A DNA stretch of 64,000 nucleotides from Pomphorhynchus laevis (lineage: Eukaryota > Acanthocephala > Palaeacanthocephala > Echinorhynchida > Pomphorhynchidae): NCBI GenBank assembly GCA_012934845.2, contig WNNJ02001118.1, forward strand, positions 1-64,000, in the 5' to 3' direction. Below the pieces are notes generated by a model, which saw only the letters and a program-made list of their open reading frames with translations, did no database searches and had not been told where the DNA came from. The translations under genes and the position numbers were made by a program. The stretch's first letter is position 1. Each line of letters opens with the position of its first letter. Shown in pieces: positions 23,270-32,820 of this stretch.

Positions 23270-23600
23270 GTTTCAAGTTAAATAATATATGTGCCATACT
23301 TGTTATAGCTTTGGCTACCCCGTATCTATCACTTGCTCGAGAGCTTATCGCAAAATCCAATCCCAAAGACCGAACATGTTGTTTATCGCTATCTAGCACA
23401 ACATTTTTAGAGTGCTCAACCTTATTGCAGAATTTAATCCTTGATGATGTATAATCTTGCTCAGTGGAGGATGCTACACTCTTGTCATCTAATAAGATAA
23501 CATTTGAGTTTGGATTAATTATTCTTGATATCCGCTCTACATTTCTTTCATCTGACTGATCATCAATAACATTACTTATGGTAGCGTTGTCGAACAGTCT
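23270..23600 (-). pseudogene. Inverted PLE N-terminal fragment
   Basis: The minus strand reads NKVEHSKNVVLDSDKQHVRS, then LGLDFAISSRASDRYGVAKA, like the PLE N-terminus (k.vNLS...L...E..vL.lGLnFa). It lies head-to-head with the (+) GIY-YIG part starting at 23638, repeating the arrangement at 21.6-23.1 kb. Confidence 0.55.
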
Positions 23601-23637
23601 GTTATTCTATTAGAGTTCGGACTACGTACGCATAAAA

Positions 23638-23985
23638 TTGACAAAGTTTTATCATTTGTCCGCTGCATGTACTCATTGTTCGCCTCTATTCATCGTTCTT
23701 ATTCATCAAAATAATGCTCCGCTTAATGAGAGCTCCAAATGTAGTGACAAAAGATGCGCCACATGTCCAGTAATTCCGACGGTTAATAATATTATAAGTG
23801 TCAGTAATGATATTTGTATATCCATTATCAGTCGAAATAATTGCAAGTTAGTCGTGTGAGTACGTTGGATCATGTAAATATTATGGACAACAATACATAG
23901 ACCAAACAACAATAACTTTAGCACAACGTCTAAACGTTCGGAGGTCTCATTACAGGTCGAACAGAGCTGCTGACAACTTTTAGTT
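23638..23985 (+). pseudogene. PLE linker and GIY-YIG fragment
   Basis: The frame 23638-23859 has a Cys cluster, SSKCSDKRCATCPVIP, typical of the PLE linker. Continuing in a shifted frame: EYVGSCKYYGQQYIDQTTIT, then RLNVRRSHYRSN, a GIY-YIG domain (YVg.C..yg..YIdQT...l..R...hRSH). It ends ten bases before the hairpin motif at 23993. Confidence 0.65.
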
Positions 23986-23992
23986 CTAGATA

Positions 23993-24019
23993 CTGAAAAA
24001 GGCACAGAGGGGCCGAAAC
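23993..24019 (+). other. CTGA-hairpin-CGAAAC motif at a PLE 3' end
   Basis: CTGAAAAAGGC, loop, GGGGCCGAAACGT. The layout matches the copies at 9089, 12599 and 25636 and sits immediately 3' of the GIY-YIG remnant. Confidence 0.45.
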
Positions 24020-24374
24020 GTTAACAAAAATCTTCTGTTCATTTTTCCTTCTTCGGAATATTTTTTAATAAATAAATATATAATTAGAGCGAGAGTGTAA
24101 CTGACTCCGGGATATATGCATGAATGCTTCCATACAAGTAAATATTGAAAATCTATACCTGCGTATAGATAGGCAGACGACAATGACTTCAAAGAAATGG
24201 CAAATACTGTCTTAACATTATTCACCACAATCATCATGAGAACGGATCAAGGGCGATACGAACTAGTATTTCGCGCACAGGATTATATGTAGGTCCCACA
24301 TATGCAGGATTATACGTAGCTGAAATCGAAGAGTGATACATAGCGAGGTGTCCATACAAATCCAGCCTTTAGCT

Positions 24375-25014
24375 ACGCTATGTAGACGATATTTTCAGTG
24401 TATGGGATCATGGCCACTAAAGTCTGATGGAGCTTATTGATTGGCTTAATTCAGCATCTGAGTTGAGATTCACATACAATGGAGTGTATATTCATAATCA
24501 GATTAATTTTCTTGACGTAATGATATCAAGATCTAATGATGGGTCCTGCGAAACATTCATTTATCGCAAATTGGAAGAGACACGTTCGCAAATACACGCA
24601 AGCAGAGCTAATTGCTCTAAGATAAAATGACTCATAATTCGCAACGAGGCTATTCGGATAAAGAAAATATGCTCTAACTCTTACAATTTTGAGAAATGCC
24701 TGCAACATTTACATGACGAGCTATCCGAACGTGGATATAAGCGGACGCAAATTCATAGACAATTTCGTGATGTACGGACGATGAAAATAGAAAATATGCT
24801 GTCAAAGAAAACTAAAAGAAATGATGAAGGCTTATTTACAGTTATGGATTATCATCCAGCATTGATTATAATGCAAAATAATGTTAATCGTGCTATTAGT
24901 TCTTTAGAACTTAATCAAGAAATTAAAATTCGATGTACTCATATCGGTTATCACACAGCGTACAATATGCAACGATTTCTCAATTCAGCTAAATCTGAGG
25001 AAGGCACAAATTGA
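24375..25014 (+). pseudogene. PLE RT, motif C to C-terminus
   Basis: It carries RYVDDIFSVW (motif C with both Asp residues), a stop, then ELIDWLNSASELRFTYN and QINFLDVMISRSND, then after a stop RNEAIRIKKICSNSYNFEKC, LHDELSERGYKRTQIHRQFR, and finally a region ending KSEEGTN. The order is canonical for PLE RTs. Three stops or shifts make it non-coding. Confidence 0.7.
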
Positions 25015-25154
25015 AGATGAAACGATAAACGCTGTAAATGTTGTATCAATATGATCTCCACTAAAAACTTCAAAAGTTCGATAACTGGTCTGGAATATTC
25101 CATACATGCTGGATGATAATCCATAACTGTAAATAAGCCTTCATCATTTCTTTT

Positions 25155-25256
25155 ATTAATTTTATTATTTAATTATTAAATTTTGATTTAGCATTATTAT
25201 GTTTTGTTTATTTTATAATTATATAACAATACGTAGACTCAGTTAGCTGATTTAAT
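25155..25256 (+). repeat. PLE-A tail end inserted in another PLE
   Basis: ATTTTATTATTTAATTATTA, GATTTAGCATTATTATGTTT and TACGTAGACTCAGTTAGCTG match the terminal part of the PLE-A tails at 34.5, 41.5, 54.3 and 54.6 kb in reverse complement. The insertion sits between RT and GIY-YIG parts. Confidence 0.75.
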
Positions 25257-25437
25257 GGTACACACACTTTTTGAGTTTTGCAATCTTGTATACTTATGTG
25301 AATGTTCGACGTGCCAACAACTGTACATCGGCGACACGTCTGGACAGATAAATGTGCGCATGAATAATAGAAGTTTTGATATAAAATCAAAATACGTCGA
25401 TAGGGATGGTGCTGCTATCCACATGATTGCAAAATAG
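25255..25437 (+). pseudogene. PLE GIY-YIG domain (second type)
   Basis: A 60-codon frame: FCNLVYLCECSTCQQLYIGD, TSGQINVRMNNRSFDIKSK. It shows the lVY...C..C...YIG.T....R.N..R pattern of PLE endonucleases. A CTGAGAAAGGC-agata-CGCCGAAAG hairpin motif (25636-25660) follows 200 bp later. Confidence 0.7.
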
Positions 25438-25800
25438 TGATCACTCAATGTATGTGACAATTTTAAGAAGCGGCTTTACTTGTGATGCTAAAAAAGAATG
25501 CCAAACAACGGTGGTTAGCACAATTACTGTGTGACAAAACATTAAATACGTTTCATCGATGCCGCTTACTATAACAATATATTAAAGTGCAAGATGGGGG
25601 CGGAGCTACATTTCCAAAATCTGTACAATCACTATCTGAGAAAGGCAGATACGCCGAAAGCTTAGCTAATTTGATTTGTACATTTAAATAAATTAATTTA
25701 ATCTATATCTATTCCGGTTTTTATTTTCAATACTGACTTGTATGGAACCATTCATGAGTGGATCCCGGAGTCAGTTACACTCTCGCTCTAATTATATATA

Positions 25801-26376
25801 GAAGTGACATCGTGACTGAAAGTCGTGAATCAAAGTCTAGTCTAACAAGCAACACCATTTAAATATTGTGAAAGTATTAATAGGGTAATTTGAATTAGAA
25901 AACTTGGTTAAGTTTTATATACCTACTTATTTTGATGTATATTATATATCAACATTTTTTTATCGTGAACCGCCTGTTGTGATTTTTTAAACTCAGATTC
26001 TACAAAGATTTTTTAACAATAACAAAGTATTATTCAACTATTGTAATGTGCACTATTAAAGTCAAACGAACTAAAGGAATTCTCGCCAATTTGTTTTATT
26101 TGATTGTTCCGAATCGACGATGTGTAATGTGCGCTATTTATTTTTGTTTTTCAATTTATATGAAAAAAATTTCTATTATCAACAATCAATAGAAAAATAG
26201 TTTTCTTAAAGATACAGGATTGTGTTGCTTTAAAGGAATTATTCAGATATCTCTGTCGTCTATATTTTATTTTACAAAAAAAATATACTCGCTATTAAAG
26301 TGTGGATGATCAGAAAATTTTTGTTGTAATTACGTGATCTTTTTGTAACTTGTCTTTCCGTATTGCGCAATTGTAG
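25801..26376. other. AT-rich spacer ahead of the VAT-1-like exons
   Basis: No gene or repeat family was identified. The segment ends in an acceptor-like GCGCAATTGTAG at 26376 ahead of the first visible VAT-1-like exon. Confidence 0.45.
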
Positions 26377-26755
26377 TTGCTAAACGGTAAAGACTTAACT
26401 GCTACTGACTCTAGTATAGAGAATCCAGAGAAATCAATAAGTAGAATCTTCCGTCGCTTAACTAAACTCACACCTTCAACTAATACGGCAAAAAATAGTG
26501 ACAATACCCTTATGCGAAAGTCGTTAATGTTTCTTGCTCCTGGAGCAATTGAAAAAATGTCAATAAAAGAACATAATGTTGAAGAACCTTCAGATGGCCA
26601 AGTTAGAATAGCGGTAAAATCTGCGAGTGTAAACTTTCTTGATTTACTGAAAAAAACAAGGAATCTATCCGAAAAGTGGGCCATATCCGTTTGTTGCCGG
26701 TTCAGAATTATCTGGTATAATTGATGCAGTCGGTCCACATGTCGAAAACTTCAAG
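26377..26755 (+). CDS. VAT1: VAT-1 / quinone-oxidoreductase-like gene, exon a
   Basis: A medium-chain dehydrogenase/reductase (MDR) N-terminal domain: FLAPGAIEKMSIKEHN, DGQVRIAVKSASVNFLDLL, then, after a one-base shift at the A7 run (26650-26656), KQGIYPKSGPYPFVAGSELS and GIIDAVGPHVENFK, ending at donor AAG|GTATTT. This is the catalytic GroES-like domain; human VAT-1 and VAT1L share the 'NF.D...r.G.Y...p..PfvpG.E.aG.v.avG..v..fk' order. The exon follows acceptor TTGTAG. The extra A may be a sequencing error or a real lesion. Together with the exons at 27.1, 29.05, 29.8 and 40.87 kb it makes most of the family's length. Expected role: a cytosolic or vesicle-associated NADPH-dependent oxidoreductase. 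Confidence 0.7.
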
Positions 26756-27071
26756 GTATTTTAAATATAAATTTAAATTAAAAGTAACCAGTTTTACTGA
26801 AATGCTTTGATTATAATATATTAAACTAAAATGGTTCAAAAAATCAAATGGCCACTGAAAGGTGAATTAAATTTTACATCAACTGCTTAAAATTATTTAT
26901 AGTTAAATTTGATATCTTAACAAAAATGGTTCCAAACTTATGATATAAAAAAATTCTTATTTTGTAATAAAATAATAATATTATATATAAAATTTATTTA
27001 TTATAAAATTATTATTTTTGATCATTAAAATTAAAAAATTAAAAAATTAAAATTATCACTTTAAATTTTAG

Positions 27072-27252
27072 TATTTTTGATAAAAATCCTTCTTGCGTTG
27101 GAAATCGCGTTGTTGCTGTTGATTCAAATGGTTGTTTTACATCTTCGCATTGCATTGATCAAAACAAAGTGCGAATTTTACCGGACAAAGTTTCATTTGA
27201 AGAAGGAGCTTCGATATATATGACATTCGTTACAGCATACGACTCACCATGG
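27072..27252 (+). CDS. VAT1: VAT-1-like gene, exon b
   Basis: After acceptor AAATTTTAG the frame reads NPSCVGNRVVAVDSNGCF, ILPDKVSFEEGASIYMTFV and TAYDSPW, the MDR block 'GDrVva...G.fae...PD.vsFe.gA.....fvTAY'. The expected Gly-Asp before RVV is here Gly-Asn. Phase against exon a is off by one base and the 3' end is not a clear donor; the short 'LfdfgnLrpGqsVlvh' segment that should follow was not found. Confidence 0.65.
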
Positions 27253-27559
27253 GTTCAATAAAATCAAATTAAATAATCTTACTACCTCAAGCAGTTGGTT
27301 AGTTAAATAATGACGTTTTGTAAAGTTTTGACCTTATCCTGTTTTCAGATAGATTAAGACTTCTAATAGAATAGAACTTATTTAGAGTGGCCTTTGTGGT
27401 CACTCTATATCAATATAAATTTATATTTATATTTATATTAATGTTAAAATGTAAAATTGAAATATAAAATAAAAGTCAACTTTAATAAATTAAATAATAA
27501 ATTATTATTAACTTAAAATTTAAATTTAACTTAAAATTTAATCAATTTTTATGAACTGA

Positions 27560-27870
27560 CCTATAATACATATTGTCGAATACATATATACAATGTATTC
27601 GAATAAAGAATAGAGGTCATCAAAAGTAAATATGTTTTCAATTCTGCTACCTTGTCTTATATCTGATCTCTAAGTGGAGTTGTACTCATCACATTGCCAT
27701 AGTTGCTTGTTTAGTTGTTTATGTTATGAGTTCAGTCAGCATTTTACATTCAACAGATTACATACATAAATTTTTATAAATTAACTAATAAATAATATAC
27801 GATGTATTTGAATAAGAGATAGAGGTCATCAGGAGGACCTGCTATGTTATCAGGTATGCTATGCTATGTT
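27560..27870 (-). repeat. Two PLE-A tail scraps
   Basis: 27560-27620 and 27770-27870 carry ATAGAGGTCATC preceded by AT(A/G)TATTCGAATAA-type and TTAATAAATAATATACGATG stretches. The second continues AGGAGGACCTGCTATGTTAT. They are the 5' half of the inverted tail, within an intron of the VAT-1-like gene. Confidence 0.6.
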
Positions 27871-28400
27871 ATCCGTCTCTCGATCTCAATAACACAATCT
27901 GCGTATGTGTGCAGGGAAGACCTTGCCATGAGTGTAGCCATTGGTTGGATCATACGATTTGCTCTTGGGTCAATTCCTCCGGACGTTGAGAAAACCATCA
28001 ATTCAAATCTTTTATGCTCTACCAATAACACCCTCTCACTGTATTTAGCAATTTTACATTGTTTGTGATATTTGAACGTCGATAATGCAGGGCGACTTGC
28101 GTATGATTGAGCATTAATATTTAAGGTACATACGTCAATAAACGTTCGCTCAAATCTGCTACCGCATAGTCCCTGACAAACTACATCTAGGCGAGATTCC
28201 GGGTCTCTGGAAGTTGTGGCTTGCTCGAGCAACATATAAATTCTCCACTGTCTTCAAGTGAGATTCAATTCCAACTTCGTGGCAGATTTTTTATAATACA
28301 TCGCCCAAGATGTCTAATAACAGCTTATGACGAATCTTCGGTAGACCATCATATTGGCATGATAATGAATGTCTAATATTACCTATCTGTTCATATATAC
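27864..28400 (-). pseudogene. R2-like RLE C-terminal domain in a VAT-1-like intron
   Basis: Minus strand: HSLSCQYDGLPKIRHKLLLD (H..xC, GG-like, RH), KICHEVGIESHLKTV, then SRLDVVCQGLCGSRFERTFI with DVCTLNINAQSY (the D...DV metal-binding pair of PD-(D/E)XK folds), IAKYSERVLLVEHKRFELMV and FSTSGGID. Order and spacing match the copies at 45.8-46.4 and 53.6-54.0 kb. The upstream RT is absent and one stop is present. It is antisense to the host gene. Confidence 0.75.
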
Positions 28401-28559
28401 ACGTTGAATTGTGTAAATCACTAGGTGTGAATTCTGTATTTTAACGCAATATTTCGGATAGTAGAAATATTGTGGCTTGTGTAAGCCAAAACTGATAGTT
28501 GTGGCTTACACAACTCCTCTCCATTTAATTCTGATAAGAGTGTGTCGCACATAAGACTT

Positions 28560-28860
28560 TAAATATTATTATTTATAATAATATATTAGATTAATATATT
28601 TATATTATTATAAATTATTACATTATTAACAATATAATATTAAATATTATATTATTATAATAATATTAATTAATAATAATATTATATTATTAATATTATA
28701 ATATTAATATTTAATTAAAAAAATTAAATTTAAATTAAATTACAATTTAATTAAATTACAATTTAATTAAATTACAATTTAATTTAAATTTTATTAAAAT
28801 TTTAATTATATATTTTTTAATATTTTATTTTCCCATAATAAGCTTTAGATTTAATATACA
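28560..28860. repeat. Extremely AT-rich low-complexity tract
   Basis: TAATATTATA-type sequence; within it a 17-base unit AATTTAATTAAATTAC is repeated about three times (28736-28790). It lies in the intron between VAT-1-like exons b and c. Confidence 0.8.
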
Positions 28861-29048
28861 ATTTTTATGACAATAGCAATGCTAGAGAACTGAATATTAA
28901 AAAATTTTTAATTTCTGTTTTCTAGAAAATGTAGCCAAATTTAAAATTAAATTTTCAACCTTAAATGTCTCATCGTAATTCCACCTTTCGTTTTTAAATT
29001 AAAAGTATCATTTTTGCTGGCTTTTGTTTATTCAATCTAATTGCTAAG

Positions 29049-29142
29049 GTGGAGTTGGAAATGCGGTAATACAACTGGCGAAGACCGTACCAGATGTGAC
29101 GATTATTGCAATTTGTTCCAAAAGTAAACACGAATACATAAA
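29049..29142 (+). CDS. VAT1: VAT-1-like gene, exon c (nucleotide-binding domain)
   Basis: Between acceptor TTGCTAAG and donor AA|GTAAGA, 94 bases encode GVGNAVIQLAKTVPDV and TIIAICSKSKHEYI. This is the GGVG-x-A..QL dinucleotide-binding loop and the 'SasKHe.ik' strand of VAT-1. The first codon is completed by the preceding exon (phase 1) and the last is shared with exon d (phase 2). Lengths add up exactly: 2 + 30 codons + 2. Confidence 0.8.
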
Positions 29143-29799
29143 GTAAGATGTTACCTTATTATCAAAAGTTTCACTATTTAATTTACGATTATTTTATCTT
29201 CCGCTTGCGTTTACATTCAAGAACAATTTCGTCACATTTTATATGCCAAATCGCAATAATCATGTATTTTTTAAAGTCTTATCCTAAAACACACATAGTT
29301 ATGTGATATATACATATTGAACAAACCAGTGACACTAGAACTTTAAATATTGCCTCTGATACTCAACTTTTATTTTTCGTTTATTTGCAAGGAAAATTTC
29401 TCATCAAAGCTTTTATCGGTCTACGGCCTCTTCCGAGATTATTAACGGATTAAACATTTTTAGTGCTCTTCTGCGACTATTAATTGTTTATGATTGAGAT
29501 AGATTTTCATACATATTTTTAAACTCATTTTTGCATTGCATATTTTTAACCTGCATTATTTATGAATATCGGTTGGTCACACTAAGTGAAGATAATCAAA
29601 ATGTGCAACTGATATTCTCTAATACCGAGAGTAAGCTATTATATGGATAATTTAAGACGATTATTACGATTTTTGGTTAAATTTGAATAATAAATAACAG
29701 GAGGGTGTTCATAGTTATAGTTATAATAAATATCTGATATAATTTACTTTACCGAACTCTCCTGCTTGCTAAGATAAAGTAAAAATTTTACATTTGCAG

Positions 29800-29876
29800 A
29801 TCACTAGGAGTTCAACACACAATTGACTATAGAACTCAAGACTACGTTACTGAAGTAAAGAAGATATCACCAAAAG
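29800..29876 (+). CDS. VAT1: VAT-1-like gene, exon d
   Basis: Acceptor CATTTGCAG and donor AAAAG|GTTTGT bound 77 bases encoding SLGVQHTIDYRTQDYVTEVK and KISPK. The 'IDYrt.DYv.EvkkiSPkG' stretch is highly characteristic of VAT-1/VAT1L among MDR proteins. Phase joins exon c perfectly. The next expected exon (VDIV.D.LGG...) was not found in the retroelement-filled interval downstream. Confidence 0.85.
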
Positions 29877-30660
29877 GTTTGTGTAACGTTTTATATTCTA
29901 ACTGAATAAACAGCAATTATTGCTGATTATTATAATGATACTTTGAAATTATTATATTGTTATATAAAATCCAGTCCGAAGAATACTTCATTCCGGATTA
30001 GTTATTACATAGAGACGTTTCTTATTTGAAATACATTATGACAATGTACTTTAATACACTGCATAGCTTAGCCACAAATGGGAATCAAATCCCGAGAATG
30101 CTTACACATCAACTCAAAACATGAAAAGAGTTTCATTTGGCAACACAAAAAAGCGCAAAATGCGCTTTTTGCATCAACGCCGTAGATATTAGTTACATGA
30201 CGCCGTTGCGTCGTGTAACCAATATATACGTTGTTCGAGCTGGAAGATATTACCGAGTCAAACAACTGGAATGTTGTAGCCAAAAATCATAATCAGGCAT
30301 CTGTGAAATAAAAAATACAAATTACATTTAATTGTAAGTTATCAAATTTAGTAGTATTTTATAATTTGTAAATGTCTTTACGAATCCTTCATCTTTGCGA
30401 TTGATAGTAGGGTTCATCTCTTTGATGAATATCGCTTCTAGAATTCGTAAATTCACAACATGATGTTCTTTAAAAAAGTTTGAGATCTAAAGTAAATACA
30501 ATAACAAGCTTTAAAAAGTCAGACCTAAAAAAGTTTGAGAGATTAATATACACAATATTCAACAGAATTGGCTGCTTAATAAACTACTTACAAGATTAAT
30601 ATACACAATCTAAAGTAAATACACTCTTGAAGAAATTTATCTATTACAAGAAATCAGTTA
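29877..30660. other. Intron sequence with a strong hairpin
   Basis: No exon was found. AAAAAGCGCA-aaa-TGCGCTTTTT (30148-30170) is a perfect 10-bp hairpin with loop AAA. A related GCGTGCA-aaa-TGCACGC lies at 32793-32809, and GTTGCGTCGTGTAA lies near both. The rest is AT-rich. Confidence 0.5.
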
Positions 30661-30662
30661 AA

Positions 30663-30745
30663 GTGATTACAGCTAATTACAATTGATTACAGCTAATTAC
30701 AATTGACTCAGCTAATTACAATTGATTACATCTAATAACACATTG
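30663..30745. repeat. 21-bp minisatellite
   Basis: GATTACAGCTAATTACAATT is repeated about 3.5 times just upstream of the R2-like fragment. A similar GATTACAGTTAC/GATTACAATCAG run lies at 61680-61710, ahead of LINE C. Confidence 0.75.
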
Positions 30746-30779
30746 CCGTCGACAACATATTATCGTCGGAAACCCCTCG

Positions 30780-31687
30780 GCGAATGGAAGGGGCAAAGCT
30801 TGGTATTTGCCCGCATTGTAGCAGGCAATCACACTTACAAAATTCGGAAATGTACGTTTTCACAAGATATTTGGGGTTCGGTGCCCAAGCACTAGCTGCG
30901 CTTCGATTGTTGATTACACACCCAATATTTCCTCCCATGTCAAACTTACAGCCGAACGTCAAACCTACAAAGGATCTGAAATGGCTTCGACCAACGACGT
31001 TTCCCACAATTTGAACGCATATGAAACGCTTCACCGTATTTGGGCATCACCTACGCTGACAGTAAGACGAATCCCTTGGAGTTTACGAAATAAAGCAGCT
31101 CGATTTTTACCAATCTTATTGAAGATGCACTAGAACATAAATCGCCATATAGCTGGACTATTCTTTTGGGGTTCGCAAAAGTGTGCCTATCAGCTCATTC
31201 AGGTGATCACCGAAATGTACGAAAACATATAGAGAATGCACTAAAGTCAGCCGAAAACAGGCAGTTAGACACTTCCTTTCTCACGCATGTTTGTGCTCAA
31301 CAAACGACCCGACATAAACACAACAAATCAAAGACAATGACAATCGAACTTGTGCGACAGGGAAACTACGGCAAGGCAATGAAACGAATATCTTCGTCAC
31401 GGCTGGCGCCGTTCACAGAACAGACACACCGTAAGCTCACAGATTTGCATCCACCCGGTAAAGGTATTATAATCTCAATCCCAACGGCGGAACACGGTAT
31501 TGTCATCGATTCGGATACCGTTCGTGATTCAATTTTCTCATTCCCCTCTGCATCGTCACCAGGTTGTCTGGGTTTAAGGGCCGAACACCTACAAGACATG
31601 ATCACAGCGGATCATCTAGATGATCAATTCGATCATCTATACCATACAGCATCGCATCTGCACGGATCTTTCAACGAATATCAATAG
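30780..31687 (+). pseudogene. R2-like element, N-terminal and pre-RT part
   Basis: The + strand shows GICPHCSRQSHLQ (CPxC, possible zinc finger), a block at ~31020-31130 with TVRRIPWSLRNKAARFLPIL (compare 'riPkg.R......f...l'), and ORF 31166-31687 with FAKVCLSAHSG, LVRQGNYGKAMKRISSSRLA, LHPPGK, and FSFPSASSPGCLGLRAEHLQ (the 'sf..gsapGpdGlraeHl' motif before RT motif 1). The RT core and endonuclease are missing; the sequence runs directly into the EAF-like frame. Confidence 0.6.
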
Positions 31688-31692
31688 CACTC

Positions 31693-32469
31693 ATGAGAGG
31701 AAATTCAAAAGCTATATTATCTAGCATTGATATGTTAAACCGACCGTATTACGAGATCGCTAACCCCATAATGGAGAATCCCACACGAAGAATGAACCCC
31801 TTCCAGGCACTTGATCTGGCAGTTGACTCTCTTCCATCGTCAATTGATCAGTCCGCTCCTGGATACATTGAATTTAACAATACAAATGAAGTAACTGTCA
31901 CGCTAGCTAATATACCAGGATCCAGTGTCGATACGTCAGTTTTTACAGGAACTCATAAATTGTGTTCCTACAGAGATTGTGTACTTATAGAAGAAAACGG
32001 AAAATTCACACTAAACGTATTGAGCTCTGCAATCACAGTAAAGCCCCAAAGTCTTTGAAGCAAAATTAAGTCACATTTTGACACCTTTCTGCAACAATGT
32101 GACAATTCATCAAATAATAACGACGCTGATGATCCTGAATCTTTAACTATAAACTCACAGCCAGAAACCGAAATTAGTAAACAGACCGTCGATTATATGA
32201 CACATGACGTACATACATTATCTGATTCTGAATTAACTGACAGTTTATCGAACGCAAATAGTGATAATCATGAATCGGACGGAAGTTTTAATTATGAAAC
32301 AGAATTATTAACTGACTTTTGTGAAACAGATCAAATAATTACGCCCACTATAAACAAACAGATGATATCGGAAAAAGTCCGGCTAGTTGTCAGTGGATCG
32401 GTTGATTCAGATATTCTAGATGATCAGGCGCTATCTGAAAGTAGTGATAACGAAGAGGAAGAAGTATAA
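31693..32469 (+). pseudogene. EAF: EAF-like (ELL-associated factor) reading frame with one internal stop
   Basis: A 259-codon frame is open except for TGA at 32056-32058. Residues ~50-120 match the EAF N-terminal domain: FQALDLAVDSLPSSIDQS (f.tlrydf.pasid), TNEVTVTLANIPGSSVDTSV, FTGTHKLCSYRDCVLIEEN (vFkG..rpy.keCvLI), GKFTLNVLSSAITVK (ge.tLe.LssnI.vKk), then SKIK. The rest is Ser/Asp/Glu-rich and ends in SESSDNEEEEV, like the acidic EAF transactivation tail. EAF proteins bind ELL and stimulate Pol II elongation in the super elongation complex. It has no introns and sits between retroelements, so a retrocopied pseudogene is likely. The single TGA could instead be an error in a live intronless gene. 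Confidence 0.65.
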
Positions 32470-32820
32470 CGCTATCGATTATGAACATTATGCGGAGAGG
32501 TTAACTATTTCTTTGACATAAAATAATGTATTTAATCGTTGTGAATTCTTCCGGATCTGAAATCTATACTTCAAATATCTGTCAAACTCAAATATTTGAC
32601 TAAAAAAGGGTAGAACGTTGTGATGTCGTTTATTAAAGCCTTTTTATTATAAATTATTCCGTTTTTAGATACTTTATGTCATGTTCATCTTCCATATGTT
32701 TCTTAGCGCACCTATATTAATGTTGCGTCATTCGTGAATACACCCATTGCGTCGTGTAATAATAATACAATAATTTATTTAAAGTGGCAAATGCGTGCAA
32801 AATGCACGCTTACATGACCA

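Larger units (their letters stand above)
24077..25800 (+). mobile_element. PLE copy flanked by ~75-bp inverted repeats
   Basis: 24077-24151 and 25724-25800 are inverted copies (shared core AGAGCGAGAGTGTAACTGAC). They enclose a PLE: RYVDDIFSVWDHGH (24375 on, intact YVDD), INFLDVMIS (24427-24630), RICSNSYNFEKCLQHL, ERGYKRTQIHRQF (24640-24780), a frame to 25014, and a GIY-YIG domain after 25255. Inside, 24814-24861 recurs inverted and identical at 25107-25154, next to a PLE-A tail (25155-25256) that splits RT from EN. Inverted flanks are known for PLEs. Confidence 0.75.

Noticed and set aside
26310-26738. 142-codon minus-strand ORF
   Set aside because: It is the antisense shadow of the VAT-1-like exon a, whose family motifs are clear on the plus strand.
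30732-31034. 100-codon minus-strand ORF
   Set aside because: Antisense of the R2-like pre-RT region; no motif of its own.
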